Position numbers and translations under genes: made by a program. Positions 15,848-24,237 of a stretch of DNA of 64,000 nt are shown here, one piece after another. The notes beneath the pieces are model-generated. The model searched no databases, was not told where the DNA came from, and saw only the letters and a program-made list of their open reading frames with translations. The stretch comes from Rhodobacteraceae bacterium WFHF2C18. GTDB lineage: Bacteria; Pseudomonadota; Alphaproteobacteria; Rhodobacterales; Rhodobacteraceae. Location: positions 124,001 through 188,000 of the forward strand of contig NHTQ01000004.1 in NCBI GenBank assembly GCA_002166865.1, written 5' to 3'. Position 1 is the stretch's first letter; each line of letters starts with the position of its first letter.

Positions 15848-18388
15848 GTGCAGAAAAACGATCCGGATATCACGCTCATCACGGCCGACGCGCCGCTTGC
15901 GGAGGCCACGCACGGCGGGCGCGCGAAATGCCTGCAGCGTCTGGTTCGTCTGGATCTGCCGGTTCCACGCACGATCGCGCTGTCCTTCAACACCGTGCAT
16001 GCCATCGCCTCGGGCGAATTGCCGGACATGGCGCGCCTGTTGGCGCCCTTCGGCGACGCGCCGCTGCTTTGCGTGCGGCCCTCGTCGCAGGATCCCGACT
16101 GGGGCGGGCCTGGCGCGGTGCTCAATATCGGGATGAACGATGCCCGACACGCGGAGCTTGCCGACAGGATCGGTGAGCGGGCGGCCGCCATCCTCTATCG
16201 CCGTTTCATCCAGGCCTACGCGATCCATGTCGCGCGGCTGGACCCGGACATCTTCGAGGACCTTCCCGATGATCCAGGCCAGGGGGTCAGCCAGGCGCTT
16301 CGCGCCTACGAGGACGAGACCGAGGAACCCTTCCCCCAGGACGCGACCGTGCAACTGGCCGAGGTGCTGCGCTCGATGGCGCGGGCCTGGGAGGGCACCA
16401 CCGCCCGGCTGTTGCGGCAGGCCAAGGGCGCCCCGGCGGATGCCGGGCTGGGGCTGGTCGTGCAGGAACTGGCGCTCGGGCTGGGCAAGGGCGAGTGCGG
16501 CTCGGGCGTGATGCAGCTGGTGGACAGCCAGACCGGCGCACGCCAGATCACGGGCCGCTACCTGAGCCAGAGCCAAGGACGCGAGGCCTTGTCGGGAGAT
16601 TCCGGCGCGCTCTATCTGGAACGTGATCCGCGCGGTCCCTCGCTGGAGGAACTCGCGCCGGAAGCCTTCGCCGAACTGAAGGCCTACACGGCCCGGATGC
16701 GTGCGCAGCTGCACGAAGAGATGCAGGCCGAATTCACCATTGAGGACGGAAAACTTTTCATCCTCGACGGCGTCCGGGTGGCACGGACTGCGCGGGCGGC
16801 GGTCAGCATCGCGGTGGCCCTGGCCGAGGACGGCATCATCACCCGCGAAGAGGCGCTGATGCGGGTTGAGCCGCGCGCATTGAACGAATTGCTGCACCGG
16901 CAGGTGGATCCGGAGGCCCCGCGCGACGTGCTGGGCCGCGGGGTCGCGGCCAGCCCCGGCGCGGCAAGCGGCCGGATCGTGTTCACTGCCGCTGCGGCGC
17001 AGGCGGCGGCGGCCCGCGATGAACCCTGCGTGCTGGTCCGGCGCGAAACCAGCCCCGAGGACATTCGCGGCATGCATGCCGCCGTCGCCGTGCTGACCGA
17101 GCGCGGCGGCATGACCAGCCACGCCGCGGTCATCGGGCGCGGCATCGGCCTGCCCTGCGTGGTCGGGGCCTCGGACATCCGCTTCCAGACCCGCAAGAAG
17201 CAGCTGACCGTGCCCGACGGGCGCGTCCTGAAGGAAGGCGAGGTCGTCACCGTGGACGGAACCAACGGCGAGGTCCTGGCCGGCACGCCCCGCATGCTGG
17301 AACCCGCGCGGGACGCCTCGTTCCGGACATTGATGGAATGGGCGGACGCCAACCGCGACATCGCCGTGCGCGCCAATGCCGACACCCCCGGCGACGCCGA
17401 GCTCGCCCGAACGTTCAAGGCGCAGGGCATCGGGCTGTGCCGGACGGAACACATGTTCTTCGAGGACGACCGGCTGACGGCGATGCGCGAGATGATATTC
17501 GCCGACTCCAGCGAAGGGCGCCTGGCCTCGCTGGAGCTGTTGCTGCCCATCCAGCGGGCCGATTTCATCGACCTGTTCCGCATCATGCAGGGTCAGCCGG
17601 TGTGCATCCGCCTGTTCGACCCGCCGCTGCACGAGTTCCTGCCCACCGACCGTGCCGGGCACCTGCAACTGGCCGAGGCGCTGGACCTGCCGCTGTCGAA
17701 CGTCGAGCGCCGGGTCGAGGCGCTTGGCGAATACAACCCCATGCTGGGGATGCGAGGCGTGCGGCTGGGCATCACCGTGCCGGAGATCTACGAGATGCAG
17801 GCGCGGGCGATCTTCGAGGCCACGCTCGAGGCCAGTCGCGAAGGCGAACCCGTGGTGCCCGAGATCATGATCCCGCTGGTCTCGGCCCGGCGCGAAGTGG
17901 AACTCGTCAAGACGCGCGTCGACGCGGTCGCGGCGGCCGTCCGCAACGAGAACGGGCGCGATTTCGCCTATCGCCTCGGCGTGATGGTGGAAACGCCGCG
18001 CGCGGCCCTGCGCGCCGGCGAGATCGCCCCGCTGGTCGCCTTCCTCAGCTACGGGACCAACGACCTGACGCAGATGACCTACGGGCTGTCGCGCGATGAT
18101 GCGGGGCGGTTCATGTCGGATTACGTGAAGCTGGGCGTCTATCCCGAGGATCCCTTTCACACCCTCGACACCGAAGGGGTGGGCGAACTGCTGCGCATCG
18201 GCGCTGATCGCGCCCGGGGGGCGAACGAGGATATCGTGTTATCGATATGCGGCGAACACGGGGGTAACCCCGAATCAATCGCCTTCTGCCGCGCCGCCGG
18301 TTTCGACTACGTCTCCTGTTCCCCCTTCCGCGTGCCGGTAGCGCGACTTGCCGCCGCACAGCTCGCCCTGAAGGACAAGATCGGGTAG
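15848..18388 (+). CDS. ppdK: Pyruvate, phosphate dikinase-type enzyme
   Basis: This 846-residue PEP-utilising enzyme has an N-terminal nucleotide-binding domain, the swivelling His domain (GGMTSHAAVIGRG, His425) and a C-terminal PEP-binding barrel with IRLFDPPLHEFLP, NPMLGMRGVRLGI, SYGTNDLTQMTYG and the catalytic cysteine in SICGEHGG (Cys801). It would interconvert PEP and pyruvate with ATP/AMP. The segment equivalent to the canonical MPGMMDT loop reads DWGGPGAVLNIG, so nucleotide handling may differ. The GTG start at 15848 has AGAAGG seven bases upstream; an ATG at 15818 has none. Confidence 0.85.
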   Translation: MQKNDPDITLITADAPLAEATHGGRAKCLQRLVRLDLPVPRTIALSFNTVHAIASGELPDMARLLAPFGDAPLLCVRPSSQDPDWGGPGAVLNIGMNDARHAELADRIGERAAAILYRRFIQAYAIHVARLDPDIFEDLPDDPGQGVSQALRAYEDETEEPFPQDATVQLAEVLRSMARAWEGTTARLLRQAKGAPADAGLGLVVQELALGLGKGECGSGVMQLVDSQTGARQITGRYLSQSQGREALSGDSGALYLERDPRGPSLEELAPEAFAELKAYTARMRAQLHEEMQAEFTIEDGKLFILDGVRVARTARAAVSIAVALAEDGIITREEALMRVEPRALNELLHRQVDPEAPRDVLGRGVAASPGAASGRIVFTAAAAQAAAARDEPCVLVRRETSPEDIRGMHAAVAVLTERGGMTSHAAVIGRGIGLPCVVGASDIRFQTRKKQLTVPDGRVLKEGEVVTVDGTNGEVLAGTPRMLEPARDASFRTLMEWADANRDIAVRANADTPGDAELARTFKAQGIGLCRTEHMFFEDDRLTAMREMIFADSSEGRLASLELLLPIQRADFIDLFRIMQGQPVCIRLFDPPLHEFLPTDRAGHLQLAEALDLPLSNVERRVEALGEYNPMLGMRGVRLGITVPEIYEMQARAIFEATLEASREGEPVVPEIMIPLVSARREVELVKTRVDAVAAAVRNENGRDFAYRLGVMVETPRAALRAGEIAPLVAFLSYGTNDLTQMTYGLSRDDAGRFMSDYVKLGVYPEDPFHTLDTEGVGELLRIGADRARGANEDIVLSICGEHGGNPESIAFCRAAGFDYVSCSPFRVPVARLAAAQLALKDKIG

Positions 18389-18557
18389 AGCTGTACGGGA
18401 ATGTGTCCAAATCTGGGCGGCTGTTGGCGCCGTTGTTGGCACCGGCGAGTGGCCGCCGGTTCGGGGCGGCGGGGCAGGCTGGACGGCACCCGCATATTTG
18501 GATAAACGGCGCGAATATTTCCGGGGCGACTTCCCGGAGAACGAAAGGAGACGTCGC

Positions 18558-19166
18558 ATGCTTCGGATCGCTTTTGCTGTCATGCTCGTGGTTGCGGGCG
18601 CTGCCAAGGCGGACACATCGCTGCAACGCTTGGTCGATCAGGAGCGACGCGCCCTTGGGGCCATTCCCGGTGCGCAGCTTGCCACGTATCTCGGCCAGCC
18701 CGCGGCGGATCTTGAATATTCTCCAGAGTGGCTTGCGCGGCAAACGCCGGGCAAGGGGGGGCAACAATGGGAATGCCTCGCCGAGGCGCTTTATTTCGAG
18801 GCGCGCGGCGAAAGCATCAAGGGCCAGTTCGCCGTGGCCGAGGTGATCCTGAACCGCGTGGACGACCCGGGCTTTCCCGATAGCATCTGCGGCGTCGTCA
18901 ACCAGGGAACCGGCCGCAAGTACGCCTGCCAGTTCACCTACACCTGCGACGGCCACGCCGAAGCGATCAGTGAGCCGGCCGCTTTTCGCCGGGTGGGCAA
19001 GGTGGCCAAGCTCATGGTGGATGGCGCGCCCCGCCACCTGACGAAGGGGGCCACGCATTACCATACGCGCGCGGTGAACCCTCGCTGGGCCCGGGCCTTT
19101 CCGCGCACGGCGACAATCGGGGTCCATCACTTCTACCGCCGGCCGACGCGCCTGTCGCAGAACTGA
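18558..19166 (+). CDS. Cell-wall hydrolase, SleB-type (Hydrolase_2 domain)
   Basis: The protein has 202 residues, including a signal peptide (LRIAFAVMLVVAGAAKA). The domain from about residue 75 begins with CLAEALYFEARGE, containing the catalytic glutamate of the SleB/CwlJ lytic transglycosylase family, followed by AEVILNRV and CQFTYTCDG, with paired cysteines. It should act on periplasmic peptidoglycan, where these non-sporulating bacteria use such enzymes in envelope remodelling. AAAGGAG eight bases before ATG 18558 sets the start. It is a single-gene unit before rpmG. Confidence 0.88.
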   Translation: MLRIAFAVMLVVAGAAKADTSLQRLVDQERRALGAIPGAQLATYLGQPAADLEYSPEWLARQTPGKGGQQWECLAEALYFEARGESIKGQFAVAEVILNRVDDPGFPDSICGVVNQGTGRKYACQFTYTCDGHAEAISEPAAFRRVGKVAKLMVDGAPRHLTKGATHYHTRAVNPRWARAFPRTATIGVHHFYRRPTRLSQN

Positions 19167-19210
19167 GGGTCCCGCGGGCGGCGGCGCCAGCACCGGGGTG
19201 ACAAACCCGG

Positions 19211-19238
19211 TTGACTCGGCCACAGGCACGTTTAAAAG
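19211..19238 (+). promoter_or_regulatory. Candidate rpmG promoter
   Basis: TTGACT (19211-19216) and TAAAAG (19233-19238) with a 16-base spacer are placed 56 bases before the rpmG start. Confidence 0.45.
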
Positions 19239-19258
19239 GCGGGCTTCATGACGATTTC

Positions 19259-19278
19259 ACGGGTGGCGTGCCACCCGT
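19259..19278 (+). promoter_or_regulatory. Hairpin in rpmG 5' leader
   Basis: ACGGGTGGC and GCCACCCGT are exact inverted repeats separated by two bases, forming a stem of about eight pairs with a four-base loop. It ends a few bases before the AGGAGA ribosome site of rpmG and could modulate translation. Confidence 0.5.
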
Positions 19279-19294
19279 CCGCAGGAGACGACCA

Positions 19295-19462
19295 ATGGCG
19301 AAGCCGACGACTATCAAGATCCGTTTGAACTCGACCGCGGGCACGGGCCATTTTTACGTGACCAAGAAGAACGCCCGCACGATGACGGAAAAGCTGACGC
19401 TCCGGAAATACGATCCGGTGGCGCGCAAGCATGTCGAGTACAAGGAAGGCAAGATCAAGTAA
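19295..19462 (+). CDS. rpmG: 50S ribosomal protein L33
   Basis: The 55-residue protein begins [18 protein letters not shown] and carries [11 protein letters not shown] and [16 protein letters not shown], the full L33 signature. It lacks the zinc-binding CxxC pairs, so it is the zinc-independent form. AGGAGA precedes ATG 19295. It has its own candidate promoter and a strong inverted repeat downstream. Confidence 0.97.
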   Translation: MAKPTTIKIRLNSTAGTGHFYVTKKNARTMTEKLTLRKYDPVARKHVEYKEGKIK

Positions 19463-19483
19463 GGTCACGCTTTCTTTCGACCC

Positions 19484-19514
19484 ACGAAGGCCGCGCCCCG
19501 TGCGCGGCCTTCGT
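19484..19514 (+). terminator. Inverted repeat after rpmG
   Basis: A perfect 12-base stem, ACGAAGGCCGCG (19484-19495) and CGCGGCCTTCGT (19503-19514), encloses a seven-base loop. The T run is missing, so it may stop or protect the rpmG transcript. Confidence 0.55.
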
Positions 19515-19546
19515 CGTTGGGGTGTCTCCCGTCGGCGTGAACAGGG

Positions 19547-19584
19547 GCGGAAAAGAAAAGGGCCGGTCGCAATGACCGGCCCTT
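19547..19584 (-). terminator. Intrinsic terminator of the Bax-inhibitor gene
   Basis: Read on the minus strand, AAGGGCCGGTC pairs with GACCGGCCCTT around a five-base loop and is followed by TTTTCTTTTCC. It lies 27 bases after the stop of the gene at 19611-20330. Confidence 0.8.
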
Positions 19585-19610
19585 CGCGTGTCTGTCGTTG
19601 TAAGGCTCTG

Positions 19611-20330
19611 TTATTCGCGAGCGCCCATAAGGTTCAACAGCATGATGAACATGTTGATGAAGTCGAGGTAGAGCCGCAGGGCGCCCATGATCGCCGCCTT
19701 GCCCAGCCATTCGCTGTCGCCGTGGTGGGCGTGCGCCAGGTATTCGTTCTTGATGTCCTGGGTGTCATAGGCCGTCAGCCCGGCAAAGATGAGCACGCCG
19801 ATGATGGAGATCGCGAACATGATCGCCGGCGAGCCGAGGAAGATGTTGACGATCGAGGCGACGATCAGGCCGATCAGCCCCATGATGAGGAAGCTGCCCC
19901 AGCCCGAGATGTCCTTCTTCGTGGTGTAGCCCCACAGCGACAAGCCGGCAAAGGCGATCGCGGTGATCAGGAAGACCTGCGCGATGGAGAAATCGGTGAA
20001 CACCACGAAGATGTAGCTCAACGATACACCCATCACGGCCGAGAACACGAAGAAGAACAACTGCGCGGCCGCGGCCGACAGGCGGTTGATCACGGCGCCG
20101 AAGGCGAACACCAGGATGAGCGGCGCGAACATCACGATGTAGCGCGTGAAGCCGGTGAACAGGGTGTTCATCATGGCCGCGTTGTTCCCGACGGCCCAGG
20201 CCGCCAGGAAGGTGATGATCATGCCCACGGACATCGTGCCGTAGACCTTGTTCATGTGGGCGCGCAGCCCCTCGTCCACCGCCGTGGTGCGGGCACCCGC
20301 CCGCGACCTGATCGAGTCAAATTCAGCCAT
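19611..20330 (-). CDS. Bax inhibitor-1/YccA family membrane protein
   Basis: The 239-residue protein has seven hydrophobic segments and the family C-terminal motif around GLTAYDTQDIKNEY, whose paired acidic residues form the calcium/proton-sensing site in related structures. The last segment, ALRLYLDFINMFIMLLNL, is typical of the bacterial branch. It is an inner-membrane protein, possibly a calcium leak channel or a modulator of membrane proteolysis. ATG 20330 is used; GGAGGC lies upstream. It is monocistronic and ends in a clear terminator. Confidence 0.92.
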   Translation of the reverse strand: MAEFDSIRSRAGARTTAVDEGLRAHMNKVYGTMSVGMIITFLAAWAVGNNAAMMNTLFTGFTRYIVMFAPLILVFAFGAVINRLSAAAAQLFFFVFSAVMGVSLSYIFVVFTDFSIAQVFLITAIAFAGLSLWGYTTKKDISGWGSFLIMGLIGLIVASIVNIFLGSPAIMFAISIIGVLIFAGLTAYDTQDIKNEYLAHAHHGDSEWLGKAAIMGALRLYLDFINMFIMLLNLMGARE

Positions 20331-20448
20331 TCAAGCCTCCGCGTTGTAACCTGGATACCCCGGATGCGGGGTTTGCCGACAATATCGGTCAGGTGCCCGT
20401 CCGTTTCAAGGTTTTCCGGTCTTTGCGCGGTCCGCTTTCGTCATCTTT

Positions 20449-20661
20449 TCAGCAGCGCCAGTGATCCGGGGCGTCCCAGGGCGGACGGCGCGCTTCGTCA
20501 AGCGCCTCGGCGCGCGTGAGGCCAATGTCGTCGAGCGCCCGGGCGTCAAGCTGCGCCAGCCGGCGCCGCTGACGGGAAAGGGCAATCAGACTACGCAGCG
20601 ACGGGCGCCGCCGCGAGGTGGCGGTGCAGCGGGACAGGTCGGCGCGGGTGAGGGCGGTCAT
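20449..20661 (-). CDS. DUF1127 protein
   Basis: The 70-residue product carries ARRRLAQLDARALDDIGLTRAEALDE-type sequence, the DUF1127/YjiS signature (arginine-rich helix, then L-D-x-x-x-L-x-D-I-G-L-x-R). AGGAAAC precedes ATG 20661. It faces the LysR gene at 20785 across 123 bases, so it is a plausible target of that regulator. DUF1127 proteins have been linked to phosphate and stress responses and RNA turnover in alphaproteobacteria. Confidence 0.85.
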   Translation of the reverse strand: MTALTRADLSRCTATSRRRPSLRSLIALSRQRRRLAQLDARALDDIGLTRAEALDEARRPPWDAPDHWRC

Positions 20662-20746
20662 TTCGGTTTCCTTTCGATTTCGTGATTCATGACTGACATG
20701 GGATTTCTTCTGTTGATCATTGTGCCCATTCCTGTTGTATTCCGAA

Positions 20747-20760
20747 AATGAATGTTCATT
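20747..20760. promoter_or_regulatory. Candidate operator, DUF1127-LysR intergenic region
   Basis: AATGAA (20747-20752) and TTCATT (20755-20760) form an inverted repeat with a two-base centre, in an AT-rich stretch between the divergent genes. It may be a LysR site or an RNA hairpin. Confidence 0.35.
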
Positions 20761-20784
20761 ACCATCATCATCAGGCAGTGTGAT

Positions 20785-21666
20785 ATGAGGAATCTGGATA
20801 TGACGACCCTGCGCTCCTTCCAGGCGGTGGCCGAGCATGGCGGCGTCACCCGCGCGGCGGCGGCGCTCAACCTCACGCAGTCCGCGGTCTCGATGCAGAT
20901 CAAGCGGCTTGAGGAGATGCTGGGCCTGGATCTTCTGGACCGCAGCAACCGGCGCGTGGCGCTGACGCCCGCCGGCGAGCAGTTGCTGGGCTATGCCCGG
21001 CGCATGGTCTCGCTCAACGACGAGGCCGTGGGCCGCCTGACCGACCGGGTCTACGAGGGCGAGATCGTGCTGGGCGTGCCGCACGACATCGTCTACCCGG
21101 TGATCCCGCGGGTTCTGCAGCGGTTCAATGCCGCCTTTCCCCGGGTCAAGGTGCAGCTCAATTCCTCCTTTACGACCAACCTGCACGATGCCTTCGGCCG
21201 GGGCGAGATCGACCTGATTCTCACCACGGAGGCGGTGCTGGGCCCCGGGGGCGAGACGCTGATCGAGGTGCCGCTTCGCTGGGTCGGGGCGCCCGGCGGC
21301 GGCGCCTGGCGGCAGCGGCCGTTGCGGCTGGCTTTCTGCCGGCATTGCACCTTTCGTCCCGGTGTGCTTGCGCGGCTTGAAGCGGCGGGGATCGACTGGG
21401 AAATGGCAGTGGATGCCGAATCGGATCGCACGATCGAGGCCACGGTCAGCGCCGACCTTGCGGTCACGGCGATCCTGGAGGGCCATGCCCCCGCGCACCT
21501 TGAGGTGGTGATGGCGGGCCATGGGCTGCCGGATCTGGAAACGCAGAAGATCAACCTTTACGGCGCGCGCACCCCGCGCAGCGAAGTGACGGGCCACCTG
21601 GCCGACATGGTCCGGCAGGAATTCCGCGCCCGCGGTGCCAGCCAGGCGCGACCGGTTTCCGCCTGA
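20785..21666 (+). CDS. LysR-family transcriptional regulator
   Basis: The 293-residue protein has an N-terminal winged helix-turn-helix (MTTLRSFQAVAEHGGVTRAA then LNLTQSAVSMQIKRLEE) and a C-terminal effector domain from about residue 95. The start is ATG 20785; later ATG 20800 is also possible, and no strong ribosome site separates them. It is divergent from a DUF1127 gene and followed, seven bases after its stop, by the convergent oxidoreductase. The inducer is unknown. Confidence 0.9.
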   Translation: MRNLDMTTLRSFQAVAEHGGVTRAAAALNLTQSAVSMQIKRLEEMLGLDLLDRSNRRVALTPAGEQLLGYARRMVSLNDEAVGRLTDRVYEGEIVLGVPHDIVYPVIPRVLQRFNAAFPRVKVQLNSSFTTNLHDAFGRGEIDLILTTEAVLGPGGETLIEVPLRWVGAPGGGAWRQRPLRLAFCRHCTFRPGVLARLEAAGIDWEMAVDAESDRTIEATVSADLAVTAILEGHAPAHLEVVMAGHGLPDLETQKINLYGARTPRSEVTGHLADMVRQEFRARGASQARPVSA

Positions 21667-21673
21667 TGGGTCG

Positions 21674-22639
21674 CTAATGCGGGATGCGGACCACGACCTT
21701 GCCGGTGGATTTCCTGGCGCGCAGCAATTCCAGCGCCTCGGCCGCCTCGGCCAGGGGCATCACATGGCTGACGTGCGGCGCCAGGTGGCCCTCGGCGTAC
21801 CACGCGAACAACGTGGCAAGGCTTTGGGTGACGACCTCGGGGCGGAAAGACAGGTAGCCGCCCCAGTAAAGGCCAAGGACGCTGAGGTTCTTCACCAGCA
21901 GGTGGTTGGCGGGAATCTGCGGCACCTCGCCGCTGGCGAAGCCCACGACCAGCAGCCGCGCCTCCGGCTTGCAGGCGCGCAAGGCGGTCTTGAAAAGCGC
22001 CCCGCCCACGGGATCGAAGACGACATCGGCCCCGCCAAGCGCCTTGCACTCGGCGCGGATATCCTGCGTCCGGGTGTCGATGAGATGGTCGGCCCCCGCC
22101 TGCCGGGCGACGTCGAGCTTGTCCGCGCCGCGGGCGCAAGCGATGACGCGCGCCCCCATGATCTTGCCGAGTTCCACCGCAGTCAGGCCCACGCCGCCGG
22201 CCGCCCCCAGCACAAGCAGCGTTTCCCCCGGTTGCAGCCGCGCCTTGTGATCCAGGGCCACGTGGCTGGTGCCGTAGGCAACCTGGAAAGCGGCCGCCTC
22301 GATCAGGTCCATTCCGTCGGGCAATGCGACGGCGCGGTCGGCCGGAAAGCAGCCGTACTCGGCCAGCCCGCCGGCGCCGCCGAAGACCGCCACACGCGTT
22401 CCGGGCGCCGGGGACGTCACGCCCGGTCCGACGGCATCGACCCTCCCGGCCACTTCCATCCCGAGGACGAAGGGTGGTTCCGGCGTTTCCTGGTATTGGC
22501 CCGTCATCATCAGCAGATCGGCGAAGTTGAGCCCGCAGGCCCCGATGCGCACACCGATTTCCCCGGGGCCGGGGGTTGGGTCCGGACGCGTCCCCAGTCT
22601 TGGGGGGGCTTCGAAGGAGGTCAGGGTGAAGGCGCGCAT
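21674..22639 (-). CDS. Zinc-type/MDR NADPH:quinone oxidoreductase
   Basis: The 321-residue protein is a medium-chain dehydrogenase/reductase of the quinone oxidoreductase group. It has a GroES-like N-domain (PGPGEIGVRIGACGLNFADLL) and the Rossmann motif VLGAAGGVGLTAVELGK around residue 145. The zinc-ligand residues of alcohol dehydrogenases are missing, as expected for quinone reductases. ATG 22639 is preceded by GAGG. Acyl-CoA or enoyl reductase activity cannot be excluded. Monocistronic, convergent with the LysR gene. Confidence 0.85.
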   Translation of the reverse strand: MRAFTLTSFEAPPRLGTRPDPTPGPGEIGVRIGACGLNFADLLMMTGQYQETPEPPFVLGMEVAGRVDAVGPGVTSPAPGTRVAVFGGAGGLAEYGCFPADRAVALPDGMDLIEAAAFQVAYGTSHVALDHKARLQPGETLLVLGAAGGVGLTAVELGKIMGARVIACARGADKLDVARQAGADHLIDTRTQDIRAECKALGGADVVFDPVGGALFKTALRACKPEARLLVVGFASGEVPQIPANHLLVKNLSVLGLYWGGYLSFRPEVVTQSLATLFAWYAEGHLAPHVSHVMPLAEAAEALELLRARKSTGKVVVRIPH

Positions 22640-22823
22640 TTTCAACCTCGGAAAAGGGCAGGGAAAGCCGCAGGTGAGCTATCCGACGCCGCGACGTCCT
22701 GTCAATTTGTCGACTCCGCGGCGCGTGATCCATGCAGCGGACATGCGCCCGTACAGATTGTGCCTCAAGACGAGTGATCCCTTATTTGGGTGGCGATGAA
22801 TCTTGTATTTTCGCGGGGGGCTG

Positions 22824-22829
22824 TATACA
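22824..22829 (+). promoter_or_regulatory. Possible -10 box upstream of the XRE gene
   Basis: TATACA lies 15 bases after TTGTAT (22803-22808) in an AT-richer patch (about 22780-22950) of the 299-base gap before the XRE gene. No coding gene is evident in the gap. Confidence 0.25.
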
Positions 22830-22938
22830 CTCGTGATTGCGCTGTTGGGATGCGCGCTGGTCAAGTAGTGGTTGCGTGTCGGGCGGGATCGGTGCTGGTC
22901 TCTTTGTCTGTTGCGCCTAGTAGAGGAAGGAATGTTTT

Positions 22939-23310
22939 ATGCCGCACCCCGTTGACGTTCACGTGGGCAAACGCATTCGCCATCGTCGGTGGCTGGTTGG
23001 GATGACCCAGCAGCAACTGGCCGAAAGCGTCGGGATCAAGTTCCAACAGATCCAGAAATATGAAACCGGCGCGAACCGCGTCAGCGCATCGCGCCTATGG
23101 GATATCGCCGATGCGCTTGATGTCGAGGTCAGCTTCTTCTTCGAGGGGCTGGACGAGACCGAAACGCAGCGCGGGGCCTCCGAACGTGTTCCGGCGGATT
23201 TGCTGGGCGACAAGGAAGCGCTGGATCTGGTCCGGTCGTATTACGCGATTCCGGAAAACCAGCGACGCCGCCTGTTCGATCTTGCCCGCGTTCTGAGCGA
23301 CGTGGCTTGA
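22939..23310 (+). CDS. XRE-family regulator, PraR-like
   Basis: The 123-residue protein begins MPHPVDVHVGKRIRHRR, then has an HTH (GMTQQQLAESVGIKFQQIQKYE) and NRVSASRLWDIADALDV, and a C-terminal helical tail. This matches the short XRE regulators related to rhizobial PraR, which act in quorum sensing, biofilm and growth-phase control. GAGGAAGG precedes ATG 22939. Its stop overlaps the TTG start of the downstream histidinol phosphatase by TTGA, so the two are likely cotranscribed. Confidence 0.88.
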   Translation: MPHPVDVHVGKRIRHRRWLVGMTQQQLAESVGIKFQQIQKYETGANRVSASRLWDIADALDVEVSFFFEGLDETETQRGASERVPADLLGDKEALDLVRSYYAIPENQRRRLFDLARVLSDVA

Positions 23311-24146
23311 CCGCGACCGCCCGGCGGAGGCCGCTGGCCGCCCGTACAGGGGAGGCCAGCCTGACCGACGAAATCATCGAAACCGCGCATGCCGCCGCGG
23401 ATGCCGCACGCGCGGCGGTGCTGCCCTTTTTCCGCGTTGACGAGCTGCACGCCGACAGCAAGCTTGCGGATGGCTTTGACCCTGTGACAGAAGGCGACCA
23501 TGCAGCCGAGCACGCGATCCGCGCCGTGCTGGCCGAACGGCGCCCGCGCGACGCGATCCTGGGCGAGGAGCTTGGACACAGCACCGGGGACAGCGGCCTG
23601 ACCTGGGTTCTGGACCCGATCGATGGCACGCGCGCCTTTCTGTCCGGGGCGCCCACCTGGGGCGTGCTGATCGCTGTCAGCGATGCGTCCGGTCCGATTT
23701 ACGGGGTGATCGACCAGCCTTTCATCGGAGAACGCTTCGAGGGCGGGCTGGGCCGCGCCCGGTACCACGGTCCCCGCGGGCACCGGACGCTGGCCACACG
23801 GCCCGCGCGCCAATTGTCGCAGTCGATCCTTTTCACGACCTATCCCGAGGTGGGCACCGACGCCGAAACCGCCGCCTTCGCCCGCGTGGCGGCGCGGGCG
23901 CGGCTGACGCGGTATGGCCTGGATTGCTACGCCTACGGGTTGCTGGCGCTTGGCCAGGTCGACCTGGTGATCGAGGCCGGCCTGGCCGCCTATGATATTC
24001 AGGCCCCGATCGCAGTGATCGAGGCCGCGGGCGGGATCGTGACGGACTGGCAGGGAAATCCCGCGTCTCACGGCGGCCGCGTCCTGGCGGCCGCCAACCG
24101 GGAACAGCATCAGGCTGCTTTGCAGTTGTTATCCGGCCCGGGCTGA
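23307..24146 (+). CDS. hisN: Inositol-monophosphatase-family histidinol-phosphatase
   Basis: The 279-residue frame carries metal and substrate motifs of the IMPase fold: EGDHAAEHA, ILGEELGH, WVLDPIDGTRAF and the C-terminal LAAYDIQAPIAVIEAAGG. This combination is close to HisN-type histidinol-phosphate phosphatases of actinobacteria and alphaproteobacteria. Two starts compete: TTG 23307 overlapping the XRE stop, and CTG 23361, which is preceded by GGGGAGG and matches the usual N-terminus of the family. No ATG or GTG lies between them. Substrate remains an inference. Confidence 0.82.
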   Translation: MTATARRRPLAARTGEASLTDEIIETAHAAADAARAAVLPFFRVDELHADSKLADGFDPVTEGDHAAEHAIRAVLAERRPRDAILGEELGHSTGDSGLTWVLDPIDGTRAFLSGAPTWGVLIAVSDASGPIYGVIDQPFIGERFEGGLGRARYHGPRGHRTLATRPARQLSQSILFTTYPEVGTDAETAAFARVAARARLTRYGLDCYAYGLLALGQVDLVIEAGLAAYDIQAPIAVIEAAGGIVTDWQGNPASHGGRVLAAANREQHQAALQLLSGPG

Positions 24147-24237
24147 CCGCCCGATGCGCGGGCTGCCCTCTTGCCCGGCTGGCAGTCGGGGCGACCCTCG
24201 TCTAACGTGGCCATTGTGCAGATGCCGGAGGATGAAG

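Noticed and set aside
13382..18160. 1592-codon minus-strand open frame
   Set aside because: It runs antisense through glyS and ppdK and encodes repetitive His/Arg/Gly/Asp-rich sequence typical of GC-rich antisense frames. The real genes have full family signatures.
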